NCBI GenBank assembly: GCA_028455995.1
Contig: JABELC010000003.1
Span: 2,294,001 to 2,358,000 of the forward strand
Source of the DNA: Scleromitrula shiraiana
Lineage: Eukaryota > Ascomycota > Leotiomycetes > Helotiales > Sclerotiniaceae
DNA length: 64,000 bases
Reading direction: 5' to 3'
The translations under genes and the position numbers were made by a program. The notes beneath the pieces were generated by a model that saw nothing but the letters and a program-made list of their open reading frames with translations, made no database searches and had not been told where the DNA came from. Shown here piece after piece: positions 1 to 11,172 of the stretch (position 1 is the first letter of the stretch; every line of letters begins with the position of its first letter).

Positions 1-1514
1 AGAAAGATGATACTAACGCAGCGGTCTCAGTAGATCCATATCCACCAATCATAGGTGCGATGGTAAGAGAGATAAATTCCTGGGTCTGCTTCGAAATTGG
101 TGCAGCTCCATTCATGCAGAACTTCAACCGCCCACCAGTTGCTTCTTTAACCTTGTTAAACACAATTGCATCCAAAAGACTGGATCCCGGTAATCCCGTA
201 GAGCACATGAAACGTTTCGTATAGAAAGCACTCCAGAACAAGCTACGAACCACGGGTCCTCCAGCATTCACGTTTGCTATGATGCCTTTCTTTACGGTTT
301 CCCAGACTGCTGGGACGCCGACCATACAGGTAGGTCTTAATTCCCTGATATCGCCATTACAGTTTTTCATTGAAGTTTCGGAGAGCGTACGTGGGTGTGC
401 GTATCCAAGTGTGGATCCGAAATAAAGACATGCATTTTCGAAGACGAATTCGAAGATGTGTGCGAGAGGAAGGTAGGTCAATACTGCGTCACCTGGTCCG
501 AGATATTCGCCTACAACACTATGGGCTCCCGCAACTGAGCATGTCATTAGCTCCCTGAAATATATTGGAATCGATGGAATACTTACCAGCAGCTACGACG
601 TTTCTGTGCTTCAGATTCACTCCTTTTGGAGTACCACTGGACCCGGATGTGTACATAATACAACATAAGTCTTCTGCACTAGGTGGGACTGCTTGGAATG
701 GATTATCACGTCCCAAGAGTTTCAGTTCTTCATAACTCAAAAGTTTCAAATGACTGTGGCTCTTCTTGAGCTCATCAATGGTCGATTCTGGAAGATCAGT
801 ATCGCTATCCGTATTGTAGATCACAAATTTGATATGTTTCAAATCTCCCAGTGAGTCGAGGAGGGTGGTCAGTAAATGTGGTTCAAGGAATATTGCGGTT
901 GCTTTAGTTTGAGTAAGTGAATGTCGGAGTCCTTCCACGCCAAGAGTATCGTAAGCTGTCACTATAGCCATTGATTGCGACATTGCTCCATGGGCAATAG
1001 ATAACCAATGAGCACTTCATAACATATCGTTAAATCTGGTTGCCGGTCATTTTGAGTAGACGAAAACATACCTCGTTGTTGCGAAAAGATGTACTCTATC
1101 TTCCTTGGTCAACCCAAGTTTACGAAATCCAGATCCTATGTTCAGTACCGTAGACTCATGATCCTTAAAGCTCTCAAAATGATACCCGCTCATCTCGAAG
1201 TATGTCCATTGCTTATCAACTTCCACCGTTCTACCATCAACTATTTTCTTTACTTTTTTAGTTTCATTGTGCTTCTTGATGAGTTTTCTAGATCCTAGAG
1301 CTTGTGCATCTCCATATCGACGCGAACATTGTTGTACAATATCAAAAACAGTCGCGATCCCTCTCTCTGGCGTCGAAAGAAGTTCTGGATAGCGAATATT
1401 GCGACGAGGAATGGATTCGCCTTCTCTGGGTGATACTCCGGGGACTTCAGCTGTGAAAGGTGGTTTTCTCGTCATGCGAGGTGGAAATTTTGTGCTTGAG
1501 GGTTTTGATGACAT
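1..1514 (-). CDS. Long-chain fatty acid-CoA ligase (Faa1-like), 5' part, runs off the window
   Basis: Activates long-chain fatty acids to acyl-CoA using ATP. Three exons can be joined: 1514-1072, 1014-587 and 534 to the window edge, with GTATGT and GTAAGT donors. Starts at ATG 1514. The protein shows the TTR...AHG..SQS..IVTAYDTLG block typical of eukaryotic long-chain synthetases, the AMP-binding P-loop motif YTSGSSGTPKGV, then the conserved LTYLPLAHIFEF stretch and, near the edge, the adenylate-forming motif GGYGSTET. All three exons read open across the joins. About 420 residues are visible; a family member is usually near 700, so the C-terminal part lies outside the window. It is divergently arranged with the Zn2Cys6 factor at 2915. 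Family assignment is firm; which Faa paralogue it is cannot be decided here. Confidence 0.93.
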
Positions 1515-2914
1515 TTTGACAAATTGTTATGTGTATTTTGTAGAGTAAGCTTACAATGAGAAGATTTATTGAACAAGATATTTATGATCAGAAAGGTACG
1601 GGCAAATCGCAGACAAACAAGAAAATGGAGGATTTGATCGTAAAGAAGAGTGAATCAAAAATCTATTTATTACATTCCAAGAACTCAACATCTCAACTCA
1701 GCCTCTCTTGGGAATGTGATTCAATAACACGCCTCGGTATCAGATTACAGTATGATTTTCCGTATGTCGCTGACACGGTTAGCCCGCCTCCGACACTGAA
1801 TCAATCATCTTTCTAGATGAAAAGGGGCTCCTCTTGGCTTTAGGATTAGATGACAGTTGGATCTATGGCTTGCACTTGTTAGTCTTGTCATTGAATAAGA
1901 TGACCGGTTTCAACTTCTACCAACTATTAATAAAGTAGTCAGTGTCCCTGAATGATAAAGTTGGGAGTATAATTAAGGTTAGCCCAACTAACAGCCCTAC
2001 ATTGGCCTATAACTACGATCAATACAGGGGTTTAAATCACCGTGACACCCAAACGTGGGGTATACTCGGAACCGGAACCGGAACCGGAACTTCAAACTAC
2101 AGTTGTCCTAATACCTAGGTAAGTGCAAGTTGAAGGCAGGAGAAGGGGAGAATATGGTGGAGAAATCGGAGTAGGTTTCCAAGGTTAGAAGTCTAGAACC
2201 TCTCAACATTTTCACAGAACATCTCTCAATCACGAGCATAAAACATCTTGATGTGTGCCAAAGAGAGGCAAACCGTCAACAACCGGTCCGTAGACATCAT
2301 AAACAAGCATTCGTCCATACAACGACAATCTCTCTCGATCATCCCCTACAATTTCACCCATAAGTAGTAGGGTGTATTAGTGTGTCATCTCGAATCTATC
2401 GGGACGAATCTAACATTGAAGACAATCCAGGAACTACTCAACAACAAGTAGACAAATAGACTCGTCCAGGTAGGATTCATCTTCAACTGTTCAGGGTCGA
2501 TAATAAAACTCGCAAAAACCCTATCTGCTTATATATGACCATTTACCTGCCCAAACGCGTAATCATGTGACTCGATTAAACTCCACTTTGATTCATTGTG
2601 TTGCATGTTGATTTTCCGATTTCACGATTCGTATTTCCCTTCTAACAACAATGATTTGACTGTCCAAGAAGACAGCTAAATGTTGTATACTAAAGAAATA
2701 CGCAATGGAGACTGAAAGATGATTGGAATCCCCAAAAAGACGCTTCAGACCATGTGACTGTTGCTCTGTACCATGATTAGTAATATAATTTTGGATATAC
2801 ACAATGGTATCTATGATCAACCGTAAAATTCCCCTCACGAGCTTCATCCCTATCTCTATCTTGCGACATCAATTGAGAAATACGATTGACAAGTTAGTAG
2901 AACCTACAATCCTT
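1515..2914. promoter_or_regulatory. Divergent intergenic region between acyl-CoA synthetase and Zn2Cys6 factor
   Basis: 1.4 kb with no convincing coding sequence on either strand; open frames are short and lack family signals. It must hold both promoters. At about 2067-2090 there are four perfect copies of the hexamer CGGAAC. CGG triplets are typical half-sites of Zn2Cys6 factors, so the tract could be a binding site, but this is inference only. Confidence 0.45.
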
Positions 2915-4954
2915 ATGTCTAGTCGAAAACGGATTTCGCAAGCTTGTAAGCCTTGCGGGGCCAAAAAGATTAAGGTAGAATCTCGTTCTACGCTTGCAGA
3001 TATGGCTGCAGCCATTGACGGTACATCAGTGTGATGGCGGAACACCAATTTGCGGCCCATGCGAAAGAAGGCACGACGAATGCTCTTATGGCGTATCGAG
3101 GCGAGGGCAATTTGCACGTAGGCTAAATAGAGATAGGTTGGTCAAGATAACTTTGCTGGGGAAAGAGCCAGGCATTAATGCGCATTACAGCAACAGGCCT
3201 TCAACCGCATCCGCGATATCTCTACCGCCAATCCCATCCGCGCCAAACACCTTTGTGCAGACCATACAACGAGACCCGGGCAAGAATAATCGTGGAAATG
3301 GAAATAATGAAAGGTCCAGCGCACTCCGAACAAACTCACCGAGGGAAATATTTAATGGAGTTACAATTGCCATTAGTCCCGATATCTCTAAACGTTTATT
3401 TCAGATATATTTTGACTGTATTCACCCGCTCTGGCCAATACTCTACAAGCCGATGTATACTTCCTTCGATTATGTGTATCCTTCACCAACTATACCCAAA
3501 GTTTTATCAATGGCAATCTTCGCTATCGCATCTTGTGTGGGCACACGGCTCTCTAAGCAGACGCGAGGGGCAAGCCCTCAAGTTTATTTTGAAGAGGCTT
3601 TAGATCTACTTCAACGTGATGATGATAGTGGCTTTCAAAAGCCAAAATACATGTTCAAACCATCCATTGAACATTGCCAAGCGTTGACAATACTTTCCCT
3701 GCAGCAACATGGTCTGGCTGAGTACTCTCGAGCTGCTATTTTTTGTGGTCTGGCTGCATCGATGGCCATTGAACTACGTTTACATCGACCTTATGAATCA
3801 AACGATCCCATCCAGCGCGAGATACGCTACCGGCTATGGTGGAATATCTTTATACTTGAGAAAATGATATCCTGCGAGATGGGTCGGCCAGTGATGCTCA
3901 GAGCGGAAGAGACTGATACGCCGTTCCCATCCACTTCCGAGGCTGACGAGTTTGAACTCTTCTCTACGACAATAGAAAGATCATCTGGATCCGACTCTAT
4001 ACATGTTTCTGGGAAGATGCGTACTCTGTCAGTATTGGAAACCACTATTCAACTCGTCATGATAATGGAAAGAATTTCTCGAGAAGTTTACGGTCTTGTG
4101 AACCGAAAAGCACTCCGAGATGACCCGCTTGCCGGTGAAGCAAAGCGTTTGGAACTCTGGTCTGCATTGCAAAGGTGGGAGAGGGACATTGGGGCTTCTT
4201 CATTAAGTTTAGATTTGAGTGAGAAACTCACGTCGGTGCCTGGTGTTATCACAAATTATGTCGTAAGTACCGAAGTTTACCTTGACGATTTACTGTTCGC
4301 TAATCCTTTGAAGGTCAAGCACTCTGCAACAATTCTACTTCACCGTCCATTTATTGATAGATGGTCGTCTAATCCTATAAGCACCGATCCTTCGGTAGAT
4401 CCTCAAAGACTATGTCTGGATGCCGCCCACAGTATATGCACAATCTTGGAGAAATACTTTGGCATGTTACATGGATTACCATGTGATATAGTTTTCAGCA
4501 TCTTCACGGCTGCAAGCACATTCTTATATCATGAAAAGAAATGTGATGACAGCGATAAGGTTGGGACACAGAATCGTTTGAGAATGTGTATCAACTGGCT
4601 CTCCATACTTGGACAGAACTGGAAGACCGCTGGAGCTCGACAACAGCTTTTGGTTGAGAGTAAGTTTATGCGATTCTTAATTAAACAATGCGTCGTTTCT
4701 AACTGACTTCCAAAGTGTCTGCAACACCACCTAGTGGAAACATGGTATCCGAGTTTGCCCCATCCCCTGGACAATATATAAAAACTGTGGACACATCCTC
4801 TGAGCCACCAAGTGGACATCAGTTGATGACAGATACTAGTTTAAAGACGGAAGGCTGGGAATTTCTGCGAGATTTTGGAGATCCATCTGATGACTTTTAC
4901 ATTCTAGATGAAGAACTCCGAGGAATGCTTGATGACCCGCGATGGAAGCTATAA
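2915..4954 (+). CDS. Zn2Cys6 fungal-specific transcription factor
   Basis: Nuclear DNA-binding regulator. Three exons: 2915-2974, 3030-4659 and 4716-4954 (introns of 55 and 56 nt), giving 642 residues. The first intron falls inside the zinc cluster; joining restores six cysteines with spacing C-x2-C-x6-C-x6-C-x2-C-x6-C at residues 11-37. The second intron has a GTAAGT donor and a CTAAC branch site, and splices around a stop. The middle region (ISKRLFQIYFDCIHPLWPIL, then WWNIFILEKMISCEMGRP) matches the fungal-specific transcription factor homology region. The usual Arg after the second cysteine is Gly (CKPCGAKKIKC). An in-frame ATG lies upstream at 2804, but the start at 2915 sits just before the zinc cluster as is normal. 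Targets are unknown; divergence from the acyl-CoA synthetase hints at, but does not show, a link to lipid metabolism. Confidence 0.92.
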
Positions 4955-5682
4955 GATCTTACCCCTAATGGTAGCTTTCTTTTCTTCAAACTCAATATAG
5001 TCTTCAAATTTTATTCAATTAATTATAATCTAATAAACTAATCACAATACCTGGCTCTTCTCTGTCAAATCAAAAGCAGAACTTAAGTGGGAAATTTAAT
5101 TATCTGTGTCCTGTCACTGTCAACTTCTAGGTAGAACCGTTCTTGACAACGACGTTGGAATTCATATTTGTCGCTACAACGGGCTATATACTCTGAAAAA
5201 TTAGTATGGGAATAATCAAGCTTCTATTTCCACTGTTCGCATTCTAATCTCATCTTCAAAACCTAGATTAATCATTTATGTTGCTAACCCAGCCTATGTA
5301 CTGCGTATAGCTATATCTCTTCCTGTGAGCCCTTCGTACCTTGCGAGCCTTTCCACCCAATTGATTTACTAGTTAAACTCACTAAATACCAACAACGCTA
5401 CTTAGTAATAAGGCGTGACGTGGCGCTTCTTAGCTGTAGATCATGTTGACTGCCATTTGTCTTGCCTATTTCCTCGTGCTTACAACTGTTACTATCATAC
5501 GATCATTCGGTTGATCCATATTTGCACTGACGTAAACTATTTGGTTCCCCTTGCTATACCATCTCTTCTCTTAGCATCATCTCACCTGCACTTCTTTCGA
5601 GGTATTTATCATTCACTCGACCAAGTCTCAAGTCTTCCATCAACTCTCCATACTCTATCGATCATACTCATCCATCACACAA
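4955..5682 (+). other. Intergenic stretch, leader of a lost hydrolase gene
   Basis: No supported gene. The last 100 bases are pyrimidine-rich and resemble a fungal 5' leader immediately before the broken hydrolase start at 5683. An open frame runs through it (5415-5744) but its upstream part shows no recognisable protein. Confidence 0.35.
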
Positions 5683-5765
5683 CGGCAGCCTCTCTACCTA
5701 CCATCGTCTTCGTGCATGGTGCTTGGCATACGCCCGCGAACTAGGAGAGCTACACGAATGAGTGC
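5683..5765 (+). pseudogene. N-terminal remnant of an alpha/beta hydrolase
   Basis: Residues read T-A-A-S-L-P-T-I-V-F-V-H-G-A-W-H-T-P-A-N, a close match to the N-terminus of fungal alpha/beta hydrolases (strand plus oxyanion HGxWH motif). The expected ATG is ACG at 5683, and a TAG at 5742-5744 stands where a Tyr codon (TAC) would continue into E-S-Y-T-N. After about 28 codons the similarity stops and the same frame continues into a NACHT-type winged-helix region. I read this as a truncated, inactivated gene start joined to another broken gene. The missing start and stop are seen directly; the original function is inferred from the motif only. Confidence 0.6.
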
Positions 5766-5777
5766 CAGCCGAATAAC

Positions 5778-7417
5778 AGCGAAACTATTCAGGGTATATT
5801 AGGTCCATTAGTACGAATTTCTTATGATAAAGTATCCCTCGTACACCAGTCTGCCAAGGTGTTCTTGCAGAATCTTTGGACTTGGAAGGATAATCCTTTG
5901 TCTCAAGTTTTCGGGATCGATATCGAGAAGGGCAACTTTTTACTGACTGAGGCAACTATGTCGTATCTTCTGTTGGATGATTTTGCGGTCGATAAGTTCG
6001 TGTCTGCGGCTGATGTCGAATCACCTGAAAGTGCACAGCCTGGGGACAAGGATACTATCTGGGACGCATTTCAGCTCGAGGAAGATATTATTCTTCAAGA
6101 ACCTGACTATACTAGCTATCAGAGATACCAAAATATCGCTTATACTCATACTTTCTTCGATTACTCTGCTCGATATTGGTCGGAGCACTATTCGAGATCT
6201 GGATCATCAAAGACAAGTGTTCTAGAGGCTTCCTTTAGTCTACTGAACATGAATGAAAACTATTCTAAAAATGGGTTCCGCTATTTTTGGTTCTATACAG
6301 AACCAGAGTGTCTGTATCCCTCTAATTTCGATATACATTGATTGTCGCATGTTACTTCGGTCACGTCGAAGTATTAAATACAGCATTAGCAAAAGGTTAT
6401 AAACAAGATCGGTACATCACAGAAGTAGCTGTGTATTGGGCATCTAGAAGGGGCAACAAAGATATCGTTAATGTTGTGAGAACTCCAATTTGGAACGGCA
6501 TAAATGCTTCAGCAACACTACACCCTTTGATTGCCGCAGCTCAATTTGGATCCCTGGAAGTTGCAAAGTTGCTTCTTAATCTTGGTGAGATAGATCCAAA
6601 TGCACAAAGTATTGGGCGCCGAAATCCGTTGTCATTTGCGGCTAGCAATGGCTATATTGATATTGTCAAGATGTTGCTTGAAGATTCCTGCGTGAAATTA
6701 GATATTAAAGATGTGAAGGAATGGACACCATTCTTTTGGGTCGTCGGCGGTAAGCACTTGGATATCGTGCAGTTGTTTACACGAAACCCCGGTATAAACA
6801 TCAATCATGTTGACAAAAGAGGGCGGAATGTACTCTCTTGGGCGGCTGAAAGTGGTGAAACCCAAATCGTTAAACCTTTGTTGACGATAGATCAACTGCA
6901 TTTTCAAAACCAGGACCTCTCTGGACGAAATGCCTTGTCGTGGGCTGCTGCTGCTGGGCATCTAGAAGTAGTTAAAATATTACTAAAAAGTAGAAAACTG
7001 AAAGTATCTGGTAAGGATAAAGATCGAAGGAATGCGATATCATGGGCTGGAGGTGGTGGGCACTATGAGGTCGTCGATTACCTCATCAAGCGTAACGGCA
7101 CTGGAGCTGATACAGAAGATGTCGATGGGTGGACACCACTGGCATGGGCACTGGAAAAGGTCGATCCAAGGACCGTTCAAGTGCTCTTGTCATCAGGGGA
7201 AGTAGATGCAAATCGAAAGGACAAAAGTGGACGCACTCCACTCTCGTGGGCGGCAGCATTAGGCCTCGAAGATATTGTGCGCGTGATTGTCGAAGTTGAG
7301 GGAATTGATATATATGTGCGAGATATGGACGACCAAACACCGATATCAAGAGCAGAAGCATTTGAGTACGTAACTATTATAGATATTCTAAAAAATACAC
7401 GCAAAGACGGAACATAG
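5778..7417 (+). pseudogene. C-terminal part of a NACHT/ankyrin-repeat protein, frameshifted
   Basis: Two adjoining frames: about 5778-6338 encodes the segment that follows the NACHT module in fungal NLR-like proteins (GPLVRIS..KVSLVHQSAKVFLQN, then YLLLDDF and FFDYSARYWSEHY), and 6338-7417 encodes about nine ankyrin repeats (e.g. GRTPLSWAAALGLEDIVRVI). The frames meet at a TGA at 6339-6341 and differ by one nucleotide (NFDIH to IVACYFGHVEV), with no plausible intron. No NTPase P-loop or effector domain is found upstream; instead a hydrolase start is abutted. NLR-like proteins act in non-self recognition in fungi. Either a pseudogene or a reduced ankyrin protein starting inside the second frame; a sequencing error at 6338 could fake the frameshift but not the missing N-terminus. 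Confidence 0.75.
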
Positions 7418-7476
7418 GCTAGGTAACAAATTCAAAGATAATGATATCATGTCCATGAAATCTCTGATCCCAACGC

Positions 7477-8387
7477 TTAGGCCAGAACAGAAGTCAGAGC
7501 ATCCAAGACTGTAGCGCTTGGCTTAGAATTCCCGACATACCAAGAACTCTTCAATGACGTCCCGACATAGTTGTCTCCACCAGTAGAAGAGACAGGGACA
7601 ATGAAAACCCTAGCAGCATATCAGAAACCATTTGTTCCAGAGATAATAGCGAACTCCATACCGAGTAATGTCTTTCTCCAAGGAAATGAGATAGTCTAAG
7701 ATCTCCTTCTCACTTCTTCGGAACTGTGCTTCAGACCAATCATACATATCCCTAATACCGCAAATAAGAACAAGTTAATGGAATGGTTAACAAAGAGAGA
7801 ACAACGCATAGATACTAACATTTTGTTCAATAATATAATCATTATATCACTTTCTCGGATTTCCATCATGGAAATCGTGTCACAGGTCATATTCTCCGGT
7901 AGCTTATTAGGTGATACAACAAGAACAGTGCAATCTGCTCTCTTGTCACTGCTCTTATCTATTATTTGTCAATCATACAAATTCCTTGATATATATTCGA
8001 TTTGTATCAATGAATACGTACCAAGAATACTGATATGATAATTTGGGATATCAAAAGTTGGTACAACTTTAAGAGCGGCAAGCTTGGCAGGGACTTGGTC
8101 ATATTTTGTGATCCCATCTCGCTGGAATACTTCCATAATGTCCATAGGTATGCCACCATACTTGAAATATCACTTATTTCGTGATAGTCTAGATGAAATT
8201 CATCAATTCAAATGAAGAATGAGAGTCCCGTTTGCAAACCTTGAAGAGCATACAGCCTATCGCAGTAGCTTTACCAACTCCAGCAGGACCAACGACTTTA
8301 ATCGACCGTGCGGATGGCCTGTAACTATGTCAGTCACTAGCAGAAAGACATGCGATCAGATATTCAAGGTTAATCTCACATTTTCAT
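7477..8387 (-). CDS. Divergent, truncated EF-1alpha G-domain-like protein, six exons
   Basis: Exons 8387-8380, 8318-8240, 8160-8022, 7958-7820, 7751-7662 and 7609-7477 join into 195 codons plus stop (588 nt, a multiple of three). The joined protein follows the EF-1alpha GTP-binding domain: IKVVGPAGVGKATAIGC at the P-loop, K|YGGI, DIPNYHISIL, ADCTVLVV, LNKMD plus WSEAQF, then FIVPVSSTGGDN and SSWY. Each intron is 52-80 nt with GT/AG ends, and the frame is kept across every join. Domains II and III, which bind aminoacyl-tRNA, are absent; it ends soon after the G5 region. G1 has Ala where Ser/Thr binds magnesium, and the G3 D-A-P-G-H motif is missing, so GTP hydrolysis is doubtful. G4 (NKMD) is kept. 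It may be a diverged working paralogue or an old decaying copy. The first 8-nt exon is the least certain part. Confidence 0.7.
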
Positions 8388-8989
8388 TATATAGAGCCAT
8401 GTATAGATTTGAATGAGGGGCTTCAAAATATAATTTTATACGAAGTTTCAGAGGTTCTATATAAACCCACAGCCGAGGTGCTTCAGCCGCACCAACGGCG
8501 ATGTCACGTGCACTAGAGCAGATTCACCTACATTGACGGCCCCCTCACAGTGAACTTCTTCCTCCCCTGCGTCCATCAAAAGACATCACATTTATCCATA
8601 TTCTTCCCTCCTTTCTAGACATTTGAATGTCGAATTCGGTTCCACTAAATGCTACCGCTTCCTTACTTTTTGCTTGTTCTCATCTATCTTCCTTCTACCC
8701 CGACAGCCTTGCCACTTCCTAGTTCTAATGCTCTCGGAAGTTGGAACTAGTTATCCATCCACTTTTAGATGAACTAGAGATCCATGTCTAAGCTCTTCTG
8801 GTCTTTTGTGGCTAAAAGTACTTTAATCATACTTATATTCAAGATACAACGATTGAATAAAGCAATACAAACATAGCGACAAAAATAATAATCAACAATT
8901 TCTCCCAATTATTACATATTGAAAATAAAATTAGAATCGAGATTGCAAGCCTAATCCTACATATTCCCGCAAATCAACTCCCGTAGGGG
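8388..8989. other. Intergenic region between EF-1alpha-like gene and SPRY gene
   Basis: Carries the divergent promoters of the two flanking genes; no gene or repeat recognised. AT-rich just before the SPRY start. Confidence 0.4.
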
Positions 8990-9898
8990 ATGATGGCATA
9001 CGAATATTCCCCTCCTGAGGGTCCGCCTCCATCGTACTCCCAAGCGCCTTATCACGACTGGCAGACTGCAGTTCCGGATACTTCACTTCTACCACCCCCT
9101 CCATCGCTTGGTCATCAACGTAGCTCCGCAAATAATGCTACAGAGGAGGAGGCATTACAAGGGAAAGAATGGTGCATACAAAACCCTCTCACACCAGCTG
9201 TGCAATTCCCACAAGCAGCTCTGGAAGCGCTTGATGTTGGAAATGTTGGGGTCATAAAACCACGATCATATAATGGTAGTCTTGACCGTTTGCGACAAGG
9301 AGTTTGGTCTGGGAAGACAAAATCAAGTAACAAAGACTCGTGTATTATTTCAACACTCCCTTTGTATTCGGTGTATGAACACTCTCCTCTTCGAACTGAG
9401 ATGGGGAAAACAATATACTATGAGGTTAGGATATCGAATAGAAATCGCCGGGAAGTTAGCCTAGGATTAGGATTTGTCGCTCAACCATACCCCACATTCA
9501 GGCTTCCAGGTTGGCACAGAGGCTCTATGGGTGTTCATGGGGATGATGGACACAAATATACCAATGATATGTGGGGCGGTAAAGATTTCACTGCTCCATT
9601 TCGACCTGGACAAACTCTTGGAATTGGAATGATTTTTACTCCCAGGAACGTTAAATCTGCATATGATGCTGGACCAGCGCAAACTACAGCTACAACTCCT
9701 ATAAACGTCGAAATATTCTTCACTCGGGATGGCAAGAAGGATGGTGGATGGAATCTACATGAAGAGGGCGATGCGGTCGAAGATTTACCAGTTACGGGTT
9801 TGGAAGGTTTACATGATTTATATGCGGCAGTTGGGACGTTTGAAAATGTAGAATTTGAGATTGTCTTTAATGAAGGAGAATGGATATATCACCCATAA
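8990..9898 (+). CDS. SPRY-domain protein with N-terminal PPxY motif
   Basis: Single exon, 302 residues. A proline-rich N-terminus holds the motif PPSY (PPxY class) around residue 13, followed by a SPRY domain from about residue 100 to the end: IYYEVRISNRNRREVSLGLGF, LPGWHRGSMGVHGDDGHKY and INVEIFFTRDG are the typical strands. SPRY proteins with PPxY motifs such as yeast Ssh4 and Ear1 recruit the Rsp5 ubiquitin ligase to membrane cargo. Those have a transmembrane anchor; none is seen here, so the protein is probably cytosolic. Two ATGs are adjacent at the start, and the reading frame has no earlier in-frame ATG with coding character. The adaptor role is inference from the motif pair. Confidence 0.87.
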   Translation: MMAYEYSPPEGPPPSYSQAPYHDWQTAVPDTSLLPPPPSLGHQRSSANNATEEEALQGKEWCIQNPLTPAVQFPQAALEALDVGNVGVIKPRSYNGSLDRLRQGVWSGKTKSSNKDSCIISTLPLYSVYEHSPLRTEMGKTIYYEVRISNRNRREVSLGLGFVAQPYPTFRLPGWHRGSMGVHGDDGHKYTNDMWGGKDFTAPFRPGQTLGIGMIFTPRNVKSAYDAGPAQTTATTPINVEIFFTRDGKKDGGWNLHEEGDAVEDLPVTGLEGLHDLYAAVGTFENVEFEIVFNEGEWIYHP

Positions 9899-11172
9899 TT
9901 TAGAGTAAAGTAAGTTCAAAACCTTGAAGGGAGTAAGGAACGGATTGGAAAGAATTTCATAGTTTACGAACAATTTATTGCGCTGGATATACTATACATT
10001 CTCACAAGGTCACATCTTACTCATATGTGTCCTCAATATACTTTACTACTACTGACTGGTAGGTTATGACTCTTTGAATTATCGTTTCAATTTTTCTGAT
10101 CTTCAAACATAATAATACAGTTTGGCATCATATGAATGAATCATGACCCAGCATGTTTTTTCTGTCGAATCTGAATAGGTGTATCTATAGTGTTTCTAAG
10201 TAGGACGCTACCCAAAAAATTTTGCATCACGTTACCCTTTAAGTTTCTTGGTAGTCTGGAAAAATAGTGTTCTGAGTCTAGACTCGAGATGTTTCGACGT
10301 CATACCCCGTCATAATCACTAAATTTCATCTCTAGCCTTACGACCGTCTATAATCCGGGGAAACGCTAGTGAGTTCTCGACTTTCTCAGGCTTGGCGCAG
10401 CTTTCTGTTATCTATGGTAAGGTTAAGTATTTATTATGACTGTTATTTCACTGATTCCCGTGATTCAATAGTTCTATATCAGTCATGAGGGTTGGTGGCT
10501 ATACGGACTGGAGATCAACGATATCGATATGACCGTTTATTTTTCGTTTTTCTTTTTTCTTTTTTTTCTTTGAATTCATATGCGGCATGATAGATATATG
10601 ATGATGGGCTAGAGATATATATTTACGTGACATATGACTAGTCAGCATACACTTCACTCGACATGATGACGGTAGCCATCTTGTAGCCCTAATCTTAGGG
10701 CATTATAGTTTGATACTAACCTAACTGAATTTCTTTAAATCATCCAACTTGTACATGACTTAATACTTGTAAGTTAATACAAGTGTCGATAAGTTGGTGC
10801 CGACGCTACGAGATCACTGCTGGAGTTTACCAGAGAGTAGTATGATCTGGATGTAGTAAGAACGAAGCATTTAGACAGTACAAACTAACCTAGCTCATTA
10901 CTACACTCATTTTAACGTTTTTCCATACATCATTCCAAGAAGCACTATAATACTCGAGAAAATCGTTCGTGTGAGCTCTAATTCTTACCACTGGCTATAT
11001 AATAAAGTACTCTCCCTTCCCTTTCCTCTTTCCTTTCGTCTTCTTCCTCGCTCACTTAATCTCTTTGTATCAGACTATCAGATATATCACCTAATAATCT
11101 ATAACATAACTGCTATACAATTTATTCATTACCACAATCTTTCAAACTTCTATCCACTACTACATATAAAAT
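9899..11172. other. Intergenic region, no gene seen
   Basis: 1.27 kb without a supported gene. It contains a T/C-rich tract near 10540-10572 and, just before 11173, a pyrimidine-rich leader with a TATAAAATATG context typical of a fungal promoter for the next gene. Confidence 0.4.

Noticed and set aside
6290..6360. A 58-nt intron that would join the two ankyrin-protein frames
   Set aside because: A GTATCC donor and GAAG acceptor can be found, but splicing would remove the first conserved ankyrin helix, so a frameshift is the better reading.
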